NCBI RefSeq assembly: GCF_040546595.1
Contig: NZ_JBEPOB010000001.1
Span: forward strand, 1,365,001-1,429,000
Direction: 5' to 3'
DNA length: 64,000 bases
Source of the DNA: Bosea sp. OAE506
GTDB lineage: Bacteria; Pseudomonadota; Alphaproteobacteria; Rhizobiales; Beijerinckiaceae
Position numbers and translations under genes: made by a program. Under the pieces are notes generated by a model. It searched no databases, was not told the DNA's origin, and worked only from the letters and a program-made list of their open reading frames with translations. The first letter of the stretch is position 1. Each line of letters opens with the position of its first letter. Shown in pieces: positions 39,080 to 48,195 of this stretch.

Positions 39080-40082
39080 AACAGGAGGCGGCGCCGCCGC
39101 CGATCTGCGCCGCCCGACCGGTACGCCCTGGGCGGAACGGCTCGCCAGCATCGGCCCCGTGCTCGGGCTCGTTGTGCTTTGCCTCGTCGGGGCGGCGCTG
39201 AACGGCGATTTCGCCACGCTCGACAACGCACTCAACGTACTGACCCGCACCGCCTTCATCGGCATCATCGCGGTGGGCATGTGCTTCGTCATCATCCTGG
39301 GCGGGATTGACCTCTCGGTCGGCTCGATGGCGGCGCTGATCGCCGGCTGCGTGATCATGTTCATCAACTGGGCGGCGGGCTCGGGCGTCTCGCCTCTGCT
39401 CGCGGTGGTGTCGGGCGCCGCTCTGGCGGTGCTGCTGGGGGCGGTGTTCGGGCTCGCCCATGGCGTGCTGATCGCGAAGGGCAGGATCGAGCCCTTCATC
39501 GTGACGCTGGGCACGCTCGGGATCTACCGGGCGTACCTCACCTATTTCGCCGATGGCGGCGCGCTGACGCTGCAGAACAACCTCGCCGACCTCTATGCGC
39601 CAGTCTATTACGGCAGCGTGCTGGGCGTGCCGATCCCGGTCGTCGCCTTCCTCGTCGTCGCATTGATCGGCGCCGCGATCCTGAACAAGACGGCCTATGG
39701 CCGGCATGTCCAGGCGATCGGCTCGAACGAGACCGTCGCGCGCTATGCGGCCGTCAACGTCGAGGGCGTCAAGATCTTGACCTATATGCTGCTGGGCATC
39801 TGCGTCGGCATCGCCACGCTGTTCTACGTGCCGCGGCTGGCCTCGGCCTCTCCGACCACGGGCCTGCTCTGGGAGCTCGAGGCGATCGCGGCGGTCATCG
39901 TCGGCGGAGCCGCGCTCAAGGGCGGCCAGGGCAGCATCATCGGCACGGTGGTCGGCGCGATCCTGCTCTCGGTGATCAGCAACATCCTCAATCTGACGAG
40001 CCTGATCAGCGTCTACCTTAACGCCGCCGTGCAGGGCTTCGTCATCATCATCGTCGCGTTTTTGCAGAAAGGCCGCCGCTAG
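39066..40082 (+). CDS. Sugar ABC transporter permease
   Basis: 338 aa inner-membrane permease of the RbsC family with 8-10 hydrophobic segments. Signatures are [40 protein letters not shown] and [20 protein letters not shown]. The ATG at 39066 overlaps the ATPase gene by 14 bases; an ATG at 39048 is in frame. It probably forms a homodimer with the double-domain ATPase. Confidence 0.94.
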   Translation: MSQPETGGGAAADLRRPTGTPWAERLASIGPVLGLVVLCLVGAALNGDFATLDNALNVLTRTAFIGIIAVGMCFVIILGGIDLSVGSMAALIAGCVIMFINWAAGSGVSPLLAVVSGAALAVLLGAVFGLAHGVLIAKGRIEPFIVTLGTLGIYRAYLTYFADGGALTLQNNLADLYAPVYYGSVLGVPIPVVAFLVVALIGAAILNKTAYGRHVQAIGSNETVARYAAVNVEGVKILTYMLLGICVGIATLFYVPRLASASPTTGLLWELEAIAAVIVGGAALKGGQGSIIGTVVGAILLSVISNILNLTSLISVYLNAAVQGFVIIIVAFLQKGRR

Positions 40083-40106
40083 GGCAGCCAGTCAAGGGAG
40101 AGAACG

Positions 40107-41072
40107 ATGTCCATGCAGACCAGACGTTCCATCATGCTCGCTGCGGCCGCAGCGGGCCTTGCCTTCACGGCGACCGGCGCAGCCGCGGAGCCCGTCAATC
40201 TCGGCGTCTCCATTCCCGCCGCGACGCACAGCTTCATGGGCGGCATCAACTACTGGGCCAACCAGGCCAAGAAGGATCTCGAGGCCAAGCACAAGGACCT
40301 CAAGATCACGATCCGCACCGCCGCCAATGCGACTGAGCAGGCCAACCAGCTTCAGGACCTGAGCACGGTCAACAGGATCAACGCGCTCGTCGTCTTCCCC
40401 TTCGAGTCGGCCGCGCTGACGCGTCCGGTGGCGAATGTGAAGGCCAAGGGCGCCTATGTCACCGTGGTCGACCGCGGCCTGACCGACACCGCGGCACAGG
40501 ACGCCTATGTCGCCGGCGACAACACCGCCTTCGGCAGGATCCCTGCCGAATACATCGTCAAGACGCTCGGCGGAAAGGGCAATGTCGTGGCGTTGCGCGG
40601 CATCCCTACCACGCTCGACACCGAGCGCATGGACGCCTTCAACGCCGTGCTGAAGGCCCATCCGGACGTCAAGCTGCTCGACGCCAAATTCGCCAACTGG
40701 AACCGCGACGACGCCTACAAGGTGACCCAGGACTTCCTGACCCGGTTCAAGGAGATCGACGCGATCTGGGCGGCCGATGACGACATGGCCTTCGGCGCCA
40801 TCCGGGCCATCGAGCAGGCCGGCCGCAAGGACATCAAGGTGATCTTCGGCGGCGCCGGCGCGAAGGACATGGTCAAGCTGATCATCGACAGCAAGGATCC
40901 GCGCATCCAGGCCAATGTCAGCTACTCGCCGAAGTTCATCTACGACGCGATCAAGCTCACCGCGGAGGCGCGTCTCAAGAGCGAGAAGCTGCCGGCGACG
41001 ACGATCATCCCCTCGGTGCTGATCGACAAGAGCAATGCGAAGGACTTCTACTTCCCCGACTCGCCATTCTGA
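40107..41072 (+). CDS. Sugar ABC transporter substrate-binding protein
   Basis: 321 aa periplasmic binding protein of the ribose/galactose (Peripla_BP_4) type. A signal peptide with TRRSIMLAAAAAGLAFTATG is cleaved near AAA/EP. The mature part reads LGVSIPAATHSFMGGINYWA, FPFESAALTRPVANVKAKGA and WAADDDMAFGAIRAIEQAG. GGGAGAGAA precedes the start. The gene is followed by a hairpin before the dehydrogenase gene, which would favour higher expression of this subunit. Confidence 0.94.
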   Translation: MSMQTRRSIMLAAAAAGLAFTATGAAAEPVNLGVSIPAATHSFMGGINYWANQAKKDLEAKHKDLKITIRTAANATEQANQLQDLSTVNRINALVVFPFESAALTRPVANVKAKGAYVTVVDRGLTDTAAQDAYVAGDNTAFGRIPAEYIVKTLGGKGNVVALRGIPTTLDTERMDAFNAVLKAHPDVKLLDAKFANWNRDDAYKVTQDFLTRFKEIDAIWAADDDMAFGAIRAIEQAGRKDIKVIFGGAGAKDMVKLIIDSKDPRIQANVSYSPKFIYDAIKLTAEARLKSEKLPATTIIPSVLIDKSNAKDFYFPDSPF

Positions 41073-41102
41073 GGGCGGCGGATCGACCGCGGCCGCCCCC
41101 TC
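41071..41102 (+). terminator. Intra-operon hairpin after the binding-protein gene
   Basis: GAGGGCGGC (41071-41079) pairs with GCCGCCCCCTC (41092-41102, one bulged C). It begins within the stop codon. There is no T-tract, so it is better read as an mRNA-protecting or partial-termination hairpin, common after binding-protein genes. Confidence 0.5.
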
Positions 41103-41141
41103 GCCGGCGCGGCCGCCTGCATCGCTTCACGGAGACGCCGG

Positions 41142-42353
41142 ATGACCGAGCAATCCCCACGCCGGCTGCGCTATGCCATGATCGGCGGCGGGCAGGGCGC
41201 CTTCATCGGCGCCGTGCATCGCCATGCGATCGCGCTCGACGGACTTGCGGAGCTTGCCGCGGGCGCGTTCTCCTCGACACCCGATCGAGCGCTGGCCTCG
41301 GGCCGCGCGCTCGGGGTGCCGGACGCACACAACCATACGAGCTGGCAGGGCCTGCTCGAAGCCGAGCTGAAGCGCCCGGCCGATGAGCGTGTCGATGCCG
41401 TGGTGATCGTCACGCCGACCGACAGCCATTTCCCGATCGCGCAGGCCTTCGCGGATGCCGGCTTCAACGTCGTCTGCGACAAGCCGCTGGTACATACGAG
41501 CGAACAGGCGGATGCGCTCGTCGCGACGGTCGCCAGGCGCGGCACCGTCTTCGGCGTGACCTATAATTACACCGGCTATCCGATGATCCGACAGGCGCGC
41601 GAGATGGTGCGATCCGGCGCGCTCGGCGCGATCCGCAAGGTCGTGGTCGAGTATAATCAGGGCTGGCTCGCCACCGCGCTGGAGGCGACAGGCAACAAGC
41701 AGGCCGGATGGCGCACCGATCCCGCGCGCAGCGGCATCGCAGGCGCTCTCGGCGATATCGGCTCGCACGCGGAGAACCTGGTTTCGACGGTGACAGGACT
41801 TGCAATAGAGGAACTCATCGCCGATCTCGGTGCGCTTGTTCCGGGCCGGGCGCTCGACGACGATGCCAGCATCCTGCTGCGATATAACGGCGGCGCGCGG
41901 GGCGTGCTCGTGGCGTCGCAAATCAATGCGGGGCTCGAAAACGACCTACGGCTGCGCGTCTCAGGCGAGCAGGGCACGCTGGAGTGGAGGCAGGAGGAGC
42001 CTAACCGGCTCTTCCACCATCGCGGAGACGGGCCGGCGCAGATCCTGACGCGGGGCTCGCCCTGGCTATGCGAGGCGGCGCGCCGGGGCGGCCGGATTCC
42101 GGCAGGCCACCCCGAAGGCTTCATTGAGGCCTTTGCCAACGTCTATCGCGGCGTCTTTGCCGAGATCGGCGCTCGGCGTGCGGGCACCATCGCCGATCCC
42201 CTGGATGCCGACTACCCGACGGTGGCGGACGGCGCGCGCGGCGTTTACTTCATTGAATGCGCTGTCGCGTCATCGGCCGCGCGACGCTGGCAGCGCTTTG
42301 CCTTCGACGAGGCATTGGCCGATGCGCCGCGTGTGTCGACAATTTTTGGCTGA
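41142..42353 (+). CDS. Gfo/Idh/MocA family oxidoreductase
   Basis: 403 aa NAD(P)-dependent dehydrogenase. The Rossmann start is [20 protein letters not shown], the signature lysine is in [15 protein letters not shown], and the active-site region is [20 protein letters not shown]. It belongs to the subgroup with an inserted segment ([11 protein letters not shown]). It probably oxidises the sugar or polyol imported by the ABC transporter, before or after the isomerase. Last gene of the locus. Confidence 0.92.
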   Translation: MTEQSPRRLRYAMIGGGQGAFIGAVHRHAIALDGLAELAAGAFSSTPDRALASGRALGVPDAHNHTSWQGLLEAELKRPADERVDAVVIVTPTDSHFPIAQAFADAGFNVVCDKPLVHTSEQADALVATVARRGTVFGVTYNYTGYPMIRQAREMVRSGALGAIRKVVVEYNQGWLATALEATGNKQAGWRTDPARSGIAGALGDIGSHAENLVSTVTGLAIEELIADLGALVPGRALDDDASILLRYNGGARGVLVASQINAGLENDLRLRVSGEQGTLEWRQEEPNRLFHHRGDGPAQILTRGSPWLCEAARRGGRIPAGHPEGFIEAFANVYRGVFAEIGARRAGTIADPLDADYPTVADGARGVYFIECAVASSAARRWQRFAFDEALADAPRVSTIFG

Positions 42354-42404
42354 TTGATCTCGTGAACGGCTGCCGGTTATCCGCCCGTTTTGTCACAAGA
42401 GATG

Positions 42405-42614
42405 CGCCATCTCATGACACTGGCGTCCCCCCACGAACCTGACCTTTGCAAGCCTTGCGACCGCACCGGCATTCATACGCTTTCCTGCTCCGGCGCACGT
42501 GTCTACAGGCGTTGGGACTGACAAGGGCACCGCGGTAAACGTGGCGCCCCCGACCGTAGCTTAGTAGTCCATCCCGCCCGCCGCATGGCGGGCGCGGCGT
42601 CCTTCTTGGGCAGG
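42405..42614. repeat. Degenerate second copy of the groEL 3' end and flank
   Basis: Matches 26697-26906 in the same orientation. The groEL part (42561-42614, minus strand) still reads [10 protein letters not shown], then loses one base and ends at the equivalent TAA (42561-42563). The hairpin that terminates groEL is also recognisable (about 42525-42550). Nothing of groEL beyond about 18 codons remains; past 42615 the sequence is unrelated. Confidence 0.85.
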
Positions 42615-42672
42615 GATAGCCGTCTGACATCGAGGCTGCCGAATGCTGTCAGCAACTGCCACATAATCGGCG

Positions 42673-43110
42673 TTAGGCGAACCGAGTAAGCTTGCGAGCG
42701 TAGCTGTCGAGCCAACGAAGGCAGTTCGGAACGGCGATATTGGACGCCGACCCACTAGTCCTTCGAACCCATACAGCCGTCAATGCCGCAGCTAAGTCCT
42801 GCAAACTGACAGGCTTTTGAATATAAGCTTCAGCATTGGCGGTGGTAAGCATCTGATCGAGAGGCCTGCCTGAGAGATACAGAATCGCGGGCCTCTGTGG
42901 CGGCGGCACTTGCGCGAATATCTCGGGGCCTAACTGCCTTCCCAATTGATAATCAAGCAGGGCGACGTCAGGGCATTTTGCATGAGCGGCTTCTATCGCC
43001 TCGGGAACCGTGCCGACGACGCCCACGACACAAAAACCGACCGCCTCTAAATATTCGGCGAAGAGCTCCCTCAGCATCTCGCTATCGTCAACGATGAGCA
43101 CTTTGAGCAT
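42673..43110 (-). CDS. Single-domain response regulator
   Basis: 145 aa CheY-like receiver. Acidic pocket VLIVDDSEMLRELF, phospho-Asp in VALLDYQLGRQLG, Ser in ILYLSGRPLDQ and Lys in YIQKPVSLQDL. A 25-residue tail follows. The ATG at 43110 gives the standard N-terminus; the frame's upstream extension to 43311 is rejected. No output domain, so it acts by protein contact. A decayed paralog lies at 50725-51135. Confidence 0.88.
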   Translation of the reverse strand: MLKVLIVDDSEMLRELFAEYLEAVGFCVVGVVGTVPEAIEAAHAKCPDVALLDYQLGRQLGPEIFAQVPPPQRPAILYLSGRPLDQMLTTANAEAYIQKPVSLQDLAAALTAVWVRRTSGSASNIAVPNCLRWLDSYARKLTRFA

Positions 43111-43457
43111 GGCGCGTCCTTGCGAATCGAACGTTTCCCCGCCTGCGCTCACATTACGGGGCTGGAGATGAAATGGAACCAGATTTGAGGTCATTGCTCT
43201 GACGACACTTGTGGGGCCGACCGCATCTTCAGCTGATAACGCCATCAGGCTTCTTGATGGTTGCGACCCGCACTGCTCCCAGTTGCCCCTGGGTTTGCCC
43301 GGTTTTAACACGGCCGGTACGCAAGCCCTTTCGGGCCGGGGAAACCGGACGACCGGCCGAAGCGATGGCTGCCGGCCTTCAACAAAGCCATCCGGCCCGC
43401 TCCTAGCTACCGCACAAGCATATGGCCGAATGGCCTTACTGCGTTGATGAATGATCG

Positions 43458-43600
43458 ACGAGGTCTATCATCAAGCTGATGACGCGGCCTTGTACATGGC
43501 CAATCGCGCAGGTCTGAAACAGTTCCGCTCCGCGCCTTGGCATAGTCGGTTACCCCCGTCACACCGAGAGACAGACTTACGTGAGCCGATCGAGAATGGG
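43458..43600 (+). pseudogene. Remnant of a diguanylate cyclase 3' end
   Basis: 43470-43529 reads HQADDAALYMANRAGLKQFR, the last helix of a GGDEF domain. The stretch and the following 60 bases match the end of the GGDEF remnant at 52877-53280 and its downstream flank (CACACCGAGAGACAGACTTACG versus GACACGGAGTGATAGACTACG). No catalytic part remains. The bases 43111-43457 hold the response-regulator promoter and no gene. Confidence 0.7.
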
Positions 43601-43667
43601 CCACGGCCTACCGGGCTCGCAGAGGCGTAGAGAGTGGAGTCCTTCGTCCTGCAGAGATGACGCCGGA

Positions 43668-43695
43668 GAAAAGCCCGCCCCGGATGGGGCGGGCT
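43668..43695 (-). terminator. Intrinsic terminator of the first glycine-zipper gene
   Basis: On the minus strand AGCCCGCCCC-ATCC-GGGGCGGGCT followed by TTTTCT. A perfect 10-base GC-rich stem plus T-tract, 21 bases after the gene's stop. Confidence 0.88.
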
Positions 43696-43716
43696 GCTTT
43701 CGCGCTTCGATAATCG

Positions 43717-44142
43717 TCAGTCGATGATCTGGACGATGCGACGCGTCCTGGGCTCGACGAGCACCGTCTTGTCGTTGACGACAGTGTACCGATATTCGGT
43801 CTTGCCGTATTGCTCAGGGACTTCACGAACCGTGACGGTTTCGGGAAGCGTGGCGCCCACAACGACCTGTTCCTGATAGGTCACTGACGGAACGCGCTGT
43901 TCCCGCACATAGGTTCGAAACTCAGTCCGGTTTTCCGAGCTGATGCCGCCTACTAGGGCCCCTGCAGCAGCCCCGCCAATCGCACCGGCGGCGGCCCCAA
44001 CCGGGCCACCCACAAGGGCGCCTCCAACAGCGCCTGTCGCAGCACCGCCAACGGCTCCACCGGCCGCACCGGGGTTGGTCTGCGACATGGCGCTCATGGG
44101 GACAACGGCGAGCGCGGCGATCAAAGCAATGCTCTTGATCAT
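43717..44142 (-). CDS. Exported glycine-zipper protein (DUF1236-like)
   Basis: 141 aa. A signal peptide (MIKSIALIAALAVVPMSAMS) is followed by a long Gly/Ala zipper (repeats of GGAVGG, GALVGG, GAIGGAAAGALVGG) that may insert in or line the membrane. The C-terminal domain reads VREVPEQYGKTEYRYTVVND and ends with RRIVQIID, as in DUF1236-type proteins. Function unknown; probably envelope stress related. A paralog lies at 53638-54057. Confidence 0.87.
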   Translation of the reverse strand: MIKSIALIAALAVVPMSAMSQTNPGAAGGAVGGAATGAVGGALVGGPVGAAAGAIGGAAAGALVGGISSENRTEFRTYVREQRVPSVTYQEQVVVGATLPETVTVREVPEQYGKTEYRYTVVNDKTVLVEPRTRRIVQIID

Positions 44143-44388
44143 GGTGTTTCTCCCTTGCTCCCCAGCCGGCTTTCAAAACCCGATGGATTTGGGCAAGTTC
44201 CATGAATAATCATTCAGGATATAGGGATCGAGGCCGGCGACGGCGGCGTGTGGGAGGCGAGGACAACCTCCGTGCTAATCATTAATAACTGATAGGGATC
44301 CGCCGGAACCTGACGCGTCAGATTGGGTTCGCTGCGAGAGGGGCGGCGCCTAAGCTGGTGACCGCGTTCACACGAGAGAGACACGACC

Positions 44389-44616
44389 GTGGCTGGCACG
44401 TTCGATCATGCGGAATCCGATTTTGTTGATGTCACTGCGTTGGATGTGTTGAGCGTGATGGTCGATCCGGCAGGAAGGACGTCATCAACAATCACCTTGT
44501 CGCTTGATACCGGAGACACCATCGAGATTTCTTTCTCGCCAGAGCTACTGGCAAAGCTCGAATCCATGCTGGCCCAGGCCGCGATCGAGCAAGCGAAACA
44601 TCAGCCTCGCCAATGA
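44389..44616 (+). CDS. Small hypothetical protein
   Basis: 75 aa with a GTG start at 44389 after GAGAGAGAC. It reads ALDVLSVMVDPAGRTSSTIT, LSLDTGDTIEISFSPELLAK and a C-terminal helix. The beta-rich core then helix is protein-like; no family recognised. It lies between the glycine-zipper gene and the Crp/Fnr gene. Confidence 0.6.
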   Translation: MAGTFDHAESDFVDVTALDVLSVMVDPAGRTSSTITLSLDTGDTIEISFSPELLAKLESMLAQAAIEQAKHQPRQ

Positions 44617-44778
44617 GGAGAGGCGCCATTATTTGCAGTAGCGGTTGGTATCGATAGATTGGGGTTCGGTCCGGCAAATCGGGTTGATCGATGTCAATCG
44701 TGACCATCATCGGCCACCCGTTAGCCCAATCTGCAAACTTAAGCGGCGCGTGAAGGGTGCGCTCACGGAAGCTAGAAG

Positions 44779-45495
44779 ATGGATATGTTGGTGAGAGCGC
44801 TCTCGTCGCGAGATACCTTGTCTGACGAAGAAATCGGGCTCATCCGTTCGGTCAGGTTCCATACCCAGCGCTTCGGTCGCGGCCAAGCGATCATGGACGT
44901 TGGCTCCTACCCCCAAGCCTGCTTTCTGGTCCGGTCAGGACTTGCCGCTCATGAGCACACTATGCTGGAGGGTGGCCGACAGATAACGAGCATCGGGGTG
45001 CCTGGCGACCTGATGGGTCTAAGTGCGTACCTGTTGAAGCAGACCGCCACCGATGTGGTCGCGCTGACGGACTGCGAAGTGGATGCGTGGTCATACGAGG
45101 AGCTTGGGCGCCTCGTAGACACCTCACCGCATTTGGCGCGACTGATCTGGATGGGGCTTGCCATCGAGGGCGCAAGCCACAGAGCCGCGCTCGCATCCAT
45201 GGGAAGAACATCTGCAACGGCGCGGATCGGGCATCTCTATTGTGAGATTTATCTGCGCCTTCGCCAGGTGGGCCTGGCCGCAGAGAACCGATTTGATTTA
45301 GACCTGCGGCAAGAACAGGTTGCCGATATTTGCGGCCTATCGCTTGTCCATGTAAACCGATCCCTAAAAGTACTGCGGGATAAAAGGCTTATCCGCCGAG
45401 AGGGCACTAGCGTTATCTTAGAGGATTGGACCGCGTTGCTCAAAGAAGCCGATTTCGACGGCACCTATCTCAGCCTGTTTAGTGCTGCAAGATGA
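44779..45495 (+). CDS. Crp/Fnr family transcriptional regulator
   Basis: 238 aa. The N-terminal cyclic-nucleotide-type beta-roll includes RGQAIMDVGSYPQACFLVRS and SIGVPGDLMGLSAYLL. The dimer helix and winged helix-turn-helix follow, with LRQEQVADICGLSLVHVNRS. No Fnr-type N-terminal cysteine cluster is present. GGAAG lies before the ATG at 44779. A response regulator gene follows after 102 bases on the same strand. Confidence 0.9.
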   Translation: MDMLVRALSSRDTLSDEEIGLIRSVRFHTQRFGRGQAIMDVGSYPQACFLVRSGLAAHEHTMLEGGRQITSIGVPGDLMGLSAYLLKQTATDVVALTDCEVDAWSYEELGRLVDTSPHLARLIWMGLAIEGASHRAALASMGRTSATARIGHLYCEIYLRLRQVGLAAENRFDLDLRQEQVADICGLSLVHVNRSLKVLRDKRLIRREGTSVILEDWTALLKEADFDGTYLSLFSAAR

Positions 45496-45597
45496 CGCAC
45501 GGGATCTACGACTTGAAAGATAGCCGCTTTTACGGTAAATGGTACGGGACCGAACCATTCACATGGATAATGTTGCCCCGTCGGCCGCGAGCACCGA

Positions 45598-45987
45598 ATG
45601 GAAAAACCACTGGTCCTGGTTGTCGAGGACGAGCCAATAATCCTCATGGAGGTCGAGGAGACGCTGCTTGAAGCGGGCTTTGATGTCGTCACAGCGCACC
45701 ATGTGCCATCAGCCATCAAGGCTTTCCAAGCGCGGTCGACCGAAGTCAAAGCTCTGGTGACTGATATCCGCATGGGAACCGGCGCCGACGGATGGGACTT
45801 GGCGCGAAAGGTTCGTGAGGCGGCGCCTGCCGTGCCAGTGATCTACATGAGCGGCGACAGCGCCTCACAATGGTCTGCTCGTGGAGTGCCCAACAGTTTG
45901 ATGCTGTCCAAGCCGTTTGCCCCTGCTCAGCTCGTTACGGGGCTTGCTACGCTACTGAACCGCTTGGTCGATCCCACCCCAGATTGA
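45598..45987 (+). CDS. Single-domain response regulator
   Basis: 129 aa receiver. Acidic pocket VLVVEDEPIILMEVEE, phospho-Asp in ALVTDIRMGTGADGWD, Ser in VIYMSGDSASQW and Lys in LMLSKPFAPAQL. This is the FixJ/hybrid-kinase-associated type and has no output domain. A possible partner is the hybrid kinase at 48196. A 50-base fragment of a paralog survives at 53316-53368. Confidence 0.9.
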   Translation: MEKPLVLVVEDEPIILMEVEETLLEAGFDVVTAHHVPSAIKAFQARSTEVKALVTDIRMGTGADGWDLARKVREAAPAVPVIYMSGDSASQWSARGVPNSLMLSKPFAPAQLVTGLATLLNRLVDPTPD

Positions 45988-45997
45988 GCAATGCTCG

Positions 45998-46441
45998 CTA
46001 AACTGCAGATTTAGCTGACCGCTTGCGCTTGCTAGAAGGCTTGCTCGACTTTCGCTCCCGCCACACTGACATCGCCACGTCGGATCGCACTTTCGAATGT
46101 GCAGGCGCCACCATGGGATAGTCGGGAGGCAGATTCCATTTCGCGCGATATTGATCGGGCGTAAGGCCGTAGGCAGTGCGAAGATGTCGCTTCAGCGACT
46201 TGTACCGTTTTCCGTTTTCAAGGCAGATAATTGTCTCGGGAGTCACTGATTTACGGATTGGGACCGCCGGTACGAGGGTTGCCGCGGCTAGCATCTCCGG
46301 ACCTGAGCCCAGCTTTGTCAGCGCCGCATAAACGCTGTCGATGATGTTCGGGACGTTGGCAGGCTCCACACTATTGTTGCCGACATAGGCCGCGACAATC
46401 TCGGCGGATATCTTAATCAGGTTATCGATGGGCTGATCCAA
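45998..46441 (-). CDS. MucR/Ros family regulator lacking zinc ligands, TTG start
   Basis: 147 aa if started at TTG 46441, exactly the length of the paralog at 12042, and the N-termini align without gaps. GGGGAG (complement of 46451-46456) sits 9 bases upstream. The frame extends to a GTG at 46507, but that part has no counterpart. The finger region reads CLENGKRYKSLKRHLRTAYG: the second Cys is Asn and the second His is Ala. The DNA-binding core [20 protein letters not shown] and a Lys/Arg/Ser tail are present. Convergent with the response regulator gene. Confidence 0.87.
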   Translation of the reverse strand: MDQPIDNLIKISAEIVAAYVGNNSVEPANVPNIIDSVYAALTKLGSGPEMLAAATLVPAVPIRKSVTPETIICLENGKRYKSLKRHLRTAYGLTPDQYRAKWNLPPDYPMVAPAHSKVRSDVAMSVWRERKSSKPSSKRKRSAKSAV

Positions 46442-46545
46442 ACCGTAACTCTCCCCGTCGTAATTTGTAATTCGCTTCCTATCGGACCAATTATAGTCGA
46501 GCAGCACGCGTGTGCGATATCATCGAATGCCGCCGGATAGAAGCT

Positions 46546-46965
46546 TTATGGACTGGCAATGTCGGCTGGTAGACGGCGCAGCGGGTCGCGCGGCCGGGGG
46601 ATCAGCCAAGACGGCGAAAGCCTTAAAGACCCTGTAACATCCCCAGTCGCTCGACTGATCTCAATATCGTCCCTGCGCTCTTGAACGGGTGGCAATGTCG
46701 CCGAGCCGCTGAGCGCAGCTGACGTACAGACGTTCAGGTCGCCAGCTTGACGGATGGAACGGGCGACGAAGATCCACTCTACCCAACCTCTGAGGGAATT
46801 CGCTTTTGCCTCCAGACAGCGGCACATGGTGACCCTGATGCGATAGGGAAGGTCGTCGTGCGTAGTGATGCACGACGTCGCTGCGTCATTGGCGAATGCT
46901 GCTGCGGGCGCCACCATCAAGGTGGCCGCAGTTAGGACCGCCAGGACAATGGGTAAACGCGTCAT
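46546..46965 (-). CDS. Small secreted hypothetical protein
   Basis: 139 aa. The ATG at 46965 gives a clear signal peptide (LPIVLAVLTAATLMVAPAAA, cleavage near AFA/ND). The mature protein has Cys residues in ATSCITTHDD and TMCRCLEAKA and a Pro/Arg-rich end. The frame opens at 47031, but that extension precedes the signal peptide. No family recognised; periplasmic. Confidence 0.65.
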   Translation of the reverse strand: MTRLPIVLAVLTAATLMVAPAAAFANDAATSCITTHDDLPYRIRVTMCRCLEAKANSLRGWVEWIFVARSIRQAGDLNVCTSAALSGSATLPPVQERRDDIEISRATGDVTGSLRLSPSWLIPRPRDPLRRLPADIASP

Positions 46966-47197
46966 GGCACAGCCTGAAGCATGAATGCATGTCGGAACAC
47001 TTCTGCGAACAGAGCCTGAAAAGTTAAACAAAAGGTTTTGGATTTAGCTACGAGACCCCGCGGCCACGGGGCGTCTGTCGACCGCGACCGTCCAATTTCA
47101 TCGTCGCATCCAACCGGAGGTGCACGGGGTATCAGTCGGCATCAACTGATGCTGTTTCGCGTTGCAGCAGCCTGCACGCTCAGGTGCGAGCCTCACG

Positions 47198-47524
47198 ATG
47201 GGATACTCGATAAGACAGCTCGCCGATGAATTCGGGGTCTCGCTGAGGACCATCCGTTTCTACGAGCAACGTGGCCTGGTCCAGGCCTCGCGGACATCGA
47301 AGTTTGCCACTGCGCCGCGTGTCTACAGCGAGGAGCAGAAAGCCCGTTTGGCAGAAATTCTCGACCTGACGAAAATGAGCTTCACGTTGACGGAAATAGG
47401 TGCCGGCGAAATTTCGCCCGCCCAGTACGAGCAGCAACTCTAATTCTGTCTGACTAAGATTTCAGAGCTTGAGGCGTCAGTGGCTCTTATCAGGAAGCGC
47501 TTGGCGACGCCACGCAGTGACTGA
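47198..47524 (+). pseudogene. MerR family regulator with an in-frame premature stop
   Basis: Starts at ATG 47198: GYSIRQLADEFGVSLRTIRF, then PRVYSEEQKARLAEILDLTK. TAA at 47441-47443 follows YEQQL. Without any frame change the reading continues FCLTKISELEASVALIRKRL to TGA 47522-47524, matching the intact paralog at 17258 (QQLAFCLDQIAELQEAISLL). A single codon is therefore mutated to stop, removing the dimerisation coiled coil. The truncated product would keep only the DNA-binding domain. Confidence 0.85.
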
Positions 47525-47546
47525 TCGCTAGTTTTAGCTGTTTGGA

Positions 47547-47771
47547 TCAGTGCACTGGCCGCCCGAGACTAGCCTGCAAAACCGGTGAGGCAGCTGTGGG
47601 CGCATGCTTTGGCGTGGCTATTCCGACGTGACGGCAGTTCATGACGTCGATGATAGAACCCTGCCGAACGTCTCGGCATAGAGGATGATTGTTCCGGGAA
47701 TCAGACATAGCCATGACTGTCACCGTCACGGCTGTTACGACAAATGTAAGCGTGGCAGCTACCGAGTTCAT
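47547..47771 (-). CDS. Small secreted hypothetical protein
   Basis: 74 aa. GGGAGG (complement of 47777-47782) precedes the ATG at 47771. The N-terminus SVAATLTFVVTAVTVTVMAM is a signal-peptide-like helix. The short mature part has two Cys (PLCRDV, MNCRHV). No family recognised. Confidence 0.5.
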   Translation of the reverse strand: MNSVAATLTFVVTAVTVTVMAMSDSRNNHPLCRDVRQGSIIDVMNCRHVGIATPKHAPTAASPVLQASLGRPVH

Positions 47772-48195
47772 TTTCGCCTCCCGTGGCTGTTCCGCAGATC
47801 CAACGGACGTCGGTCTATAGGGTTCCCCCCTGCGAAGCTTTCTGATGATTGCTGCGGCTTTCCGCGAGGCCTATGGTGGCTAGACGACACGTGTCAAAGG
47901 ACCACTATCTTTTCCTCTCGGGCAGCTCGTGACGCATTCGTCAGCTGCTGGCCAGCGTATCTTCTTCGAGCAGACGCGCATCGTGCCCTCGCATGACAAT
48001 TGCCGACGTATATCAGTTACCGGATCGTTCGCCGGCATACCGATCATGCGCTGTTCTTCGGGAGCAAACGAGACCTCGATCGGGCGATCGCTAGAGCTTC
48101 TGGTTCACGGACCGTAGATGCGGCAAGGCGAAACAGCGCGCTACCTGGCAAGTCGGATGGCCATTCGCCGGGCTCGCTGCGCCAAGCTGCTCAAC
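47772..48195. other. Intergenic region
   Basis: About 420 bases. Overlapping short frames on the plus strand have no ribosome site or motif and look like non-coding or decayed sequence. Confidence 0.35.

Noticed and set aside
37712..39514. 600-codon minus-strand frame opposite the ABC ATPase and permease
   Set aside because: It has low-complexity Arg/Asp/His content and lies fully antisense to genes with clear Walker and permease motifs.
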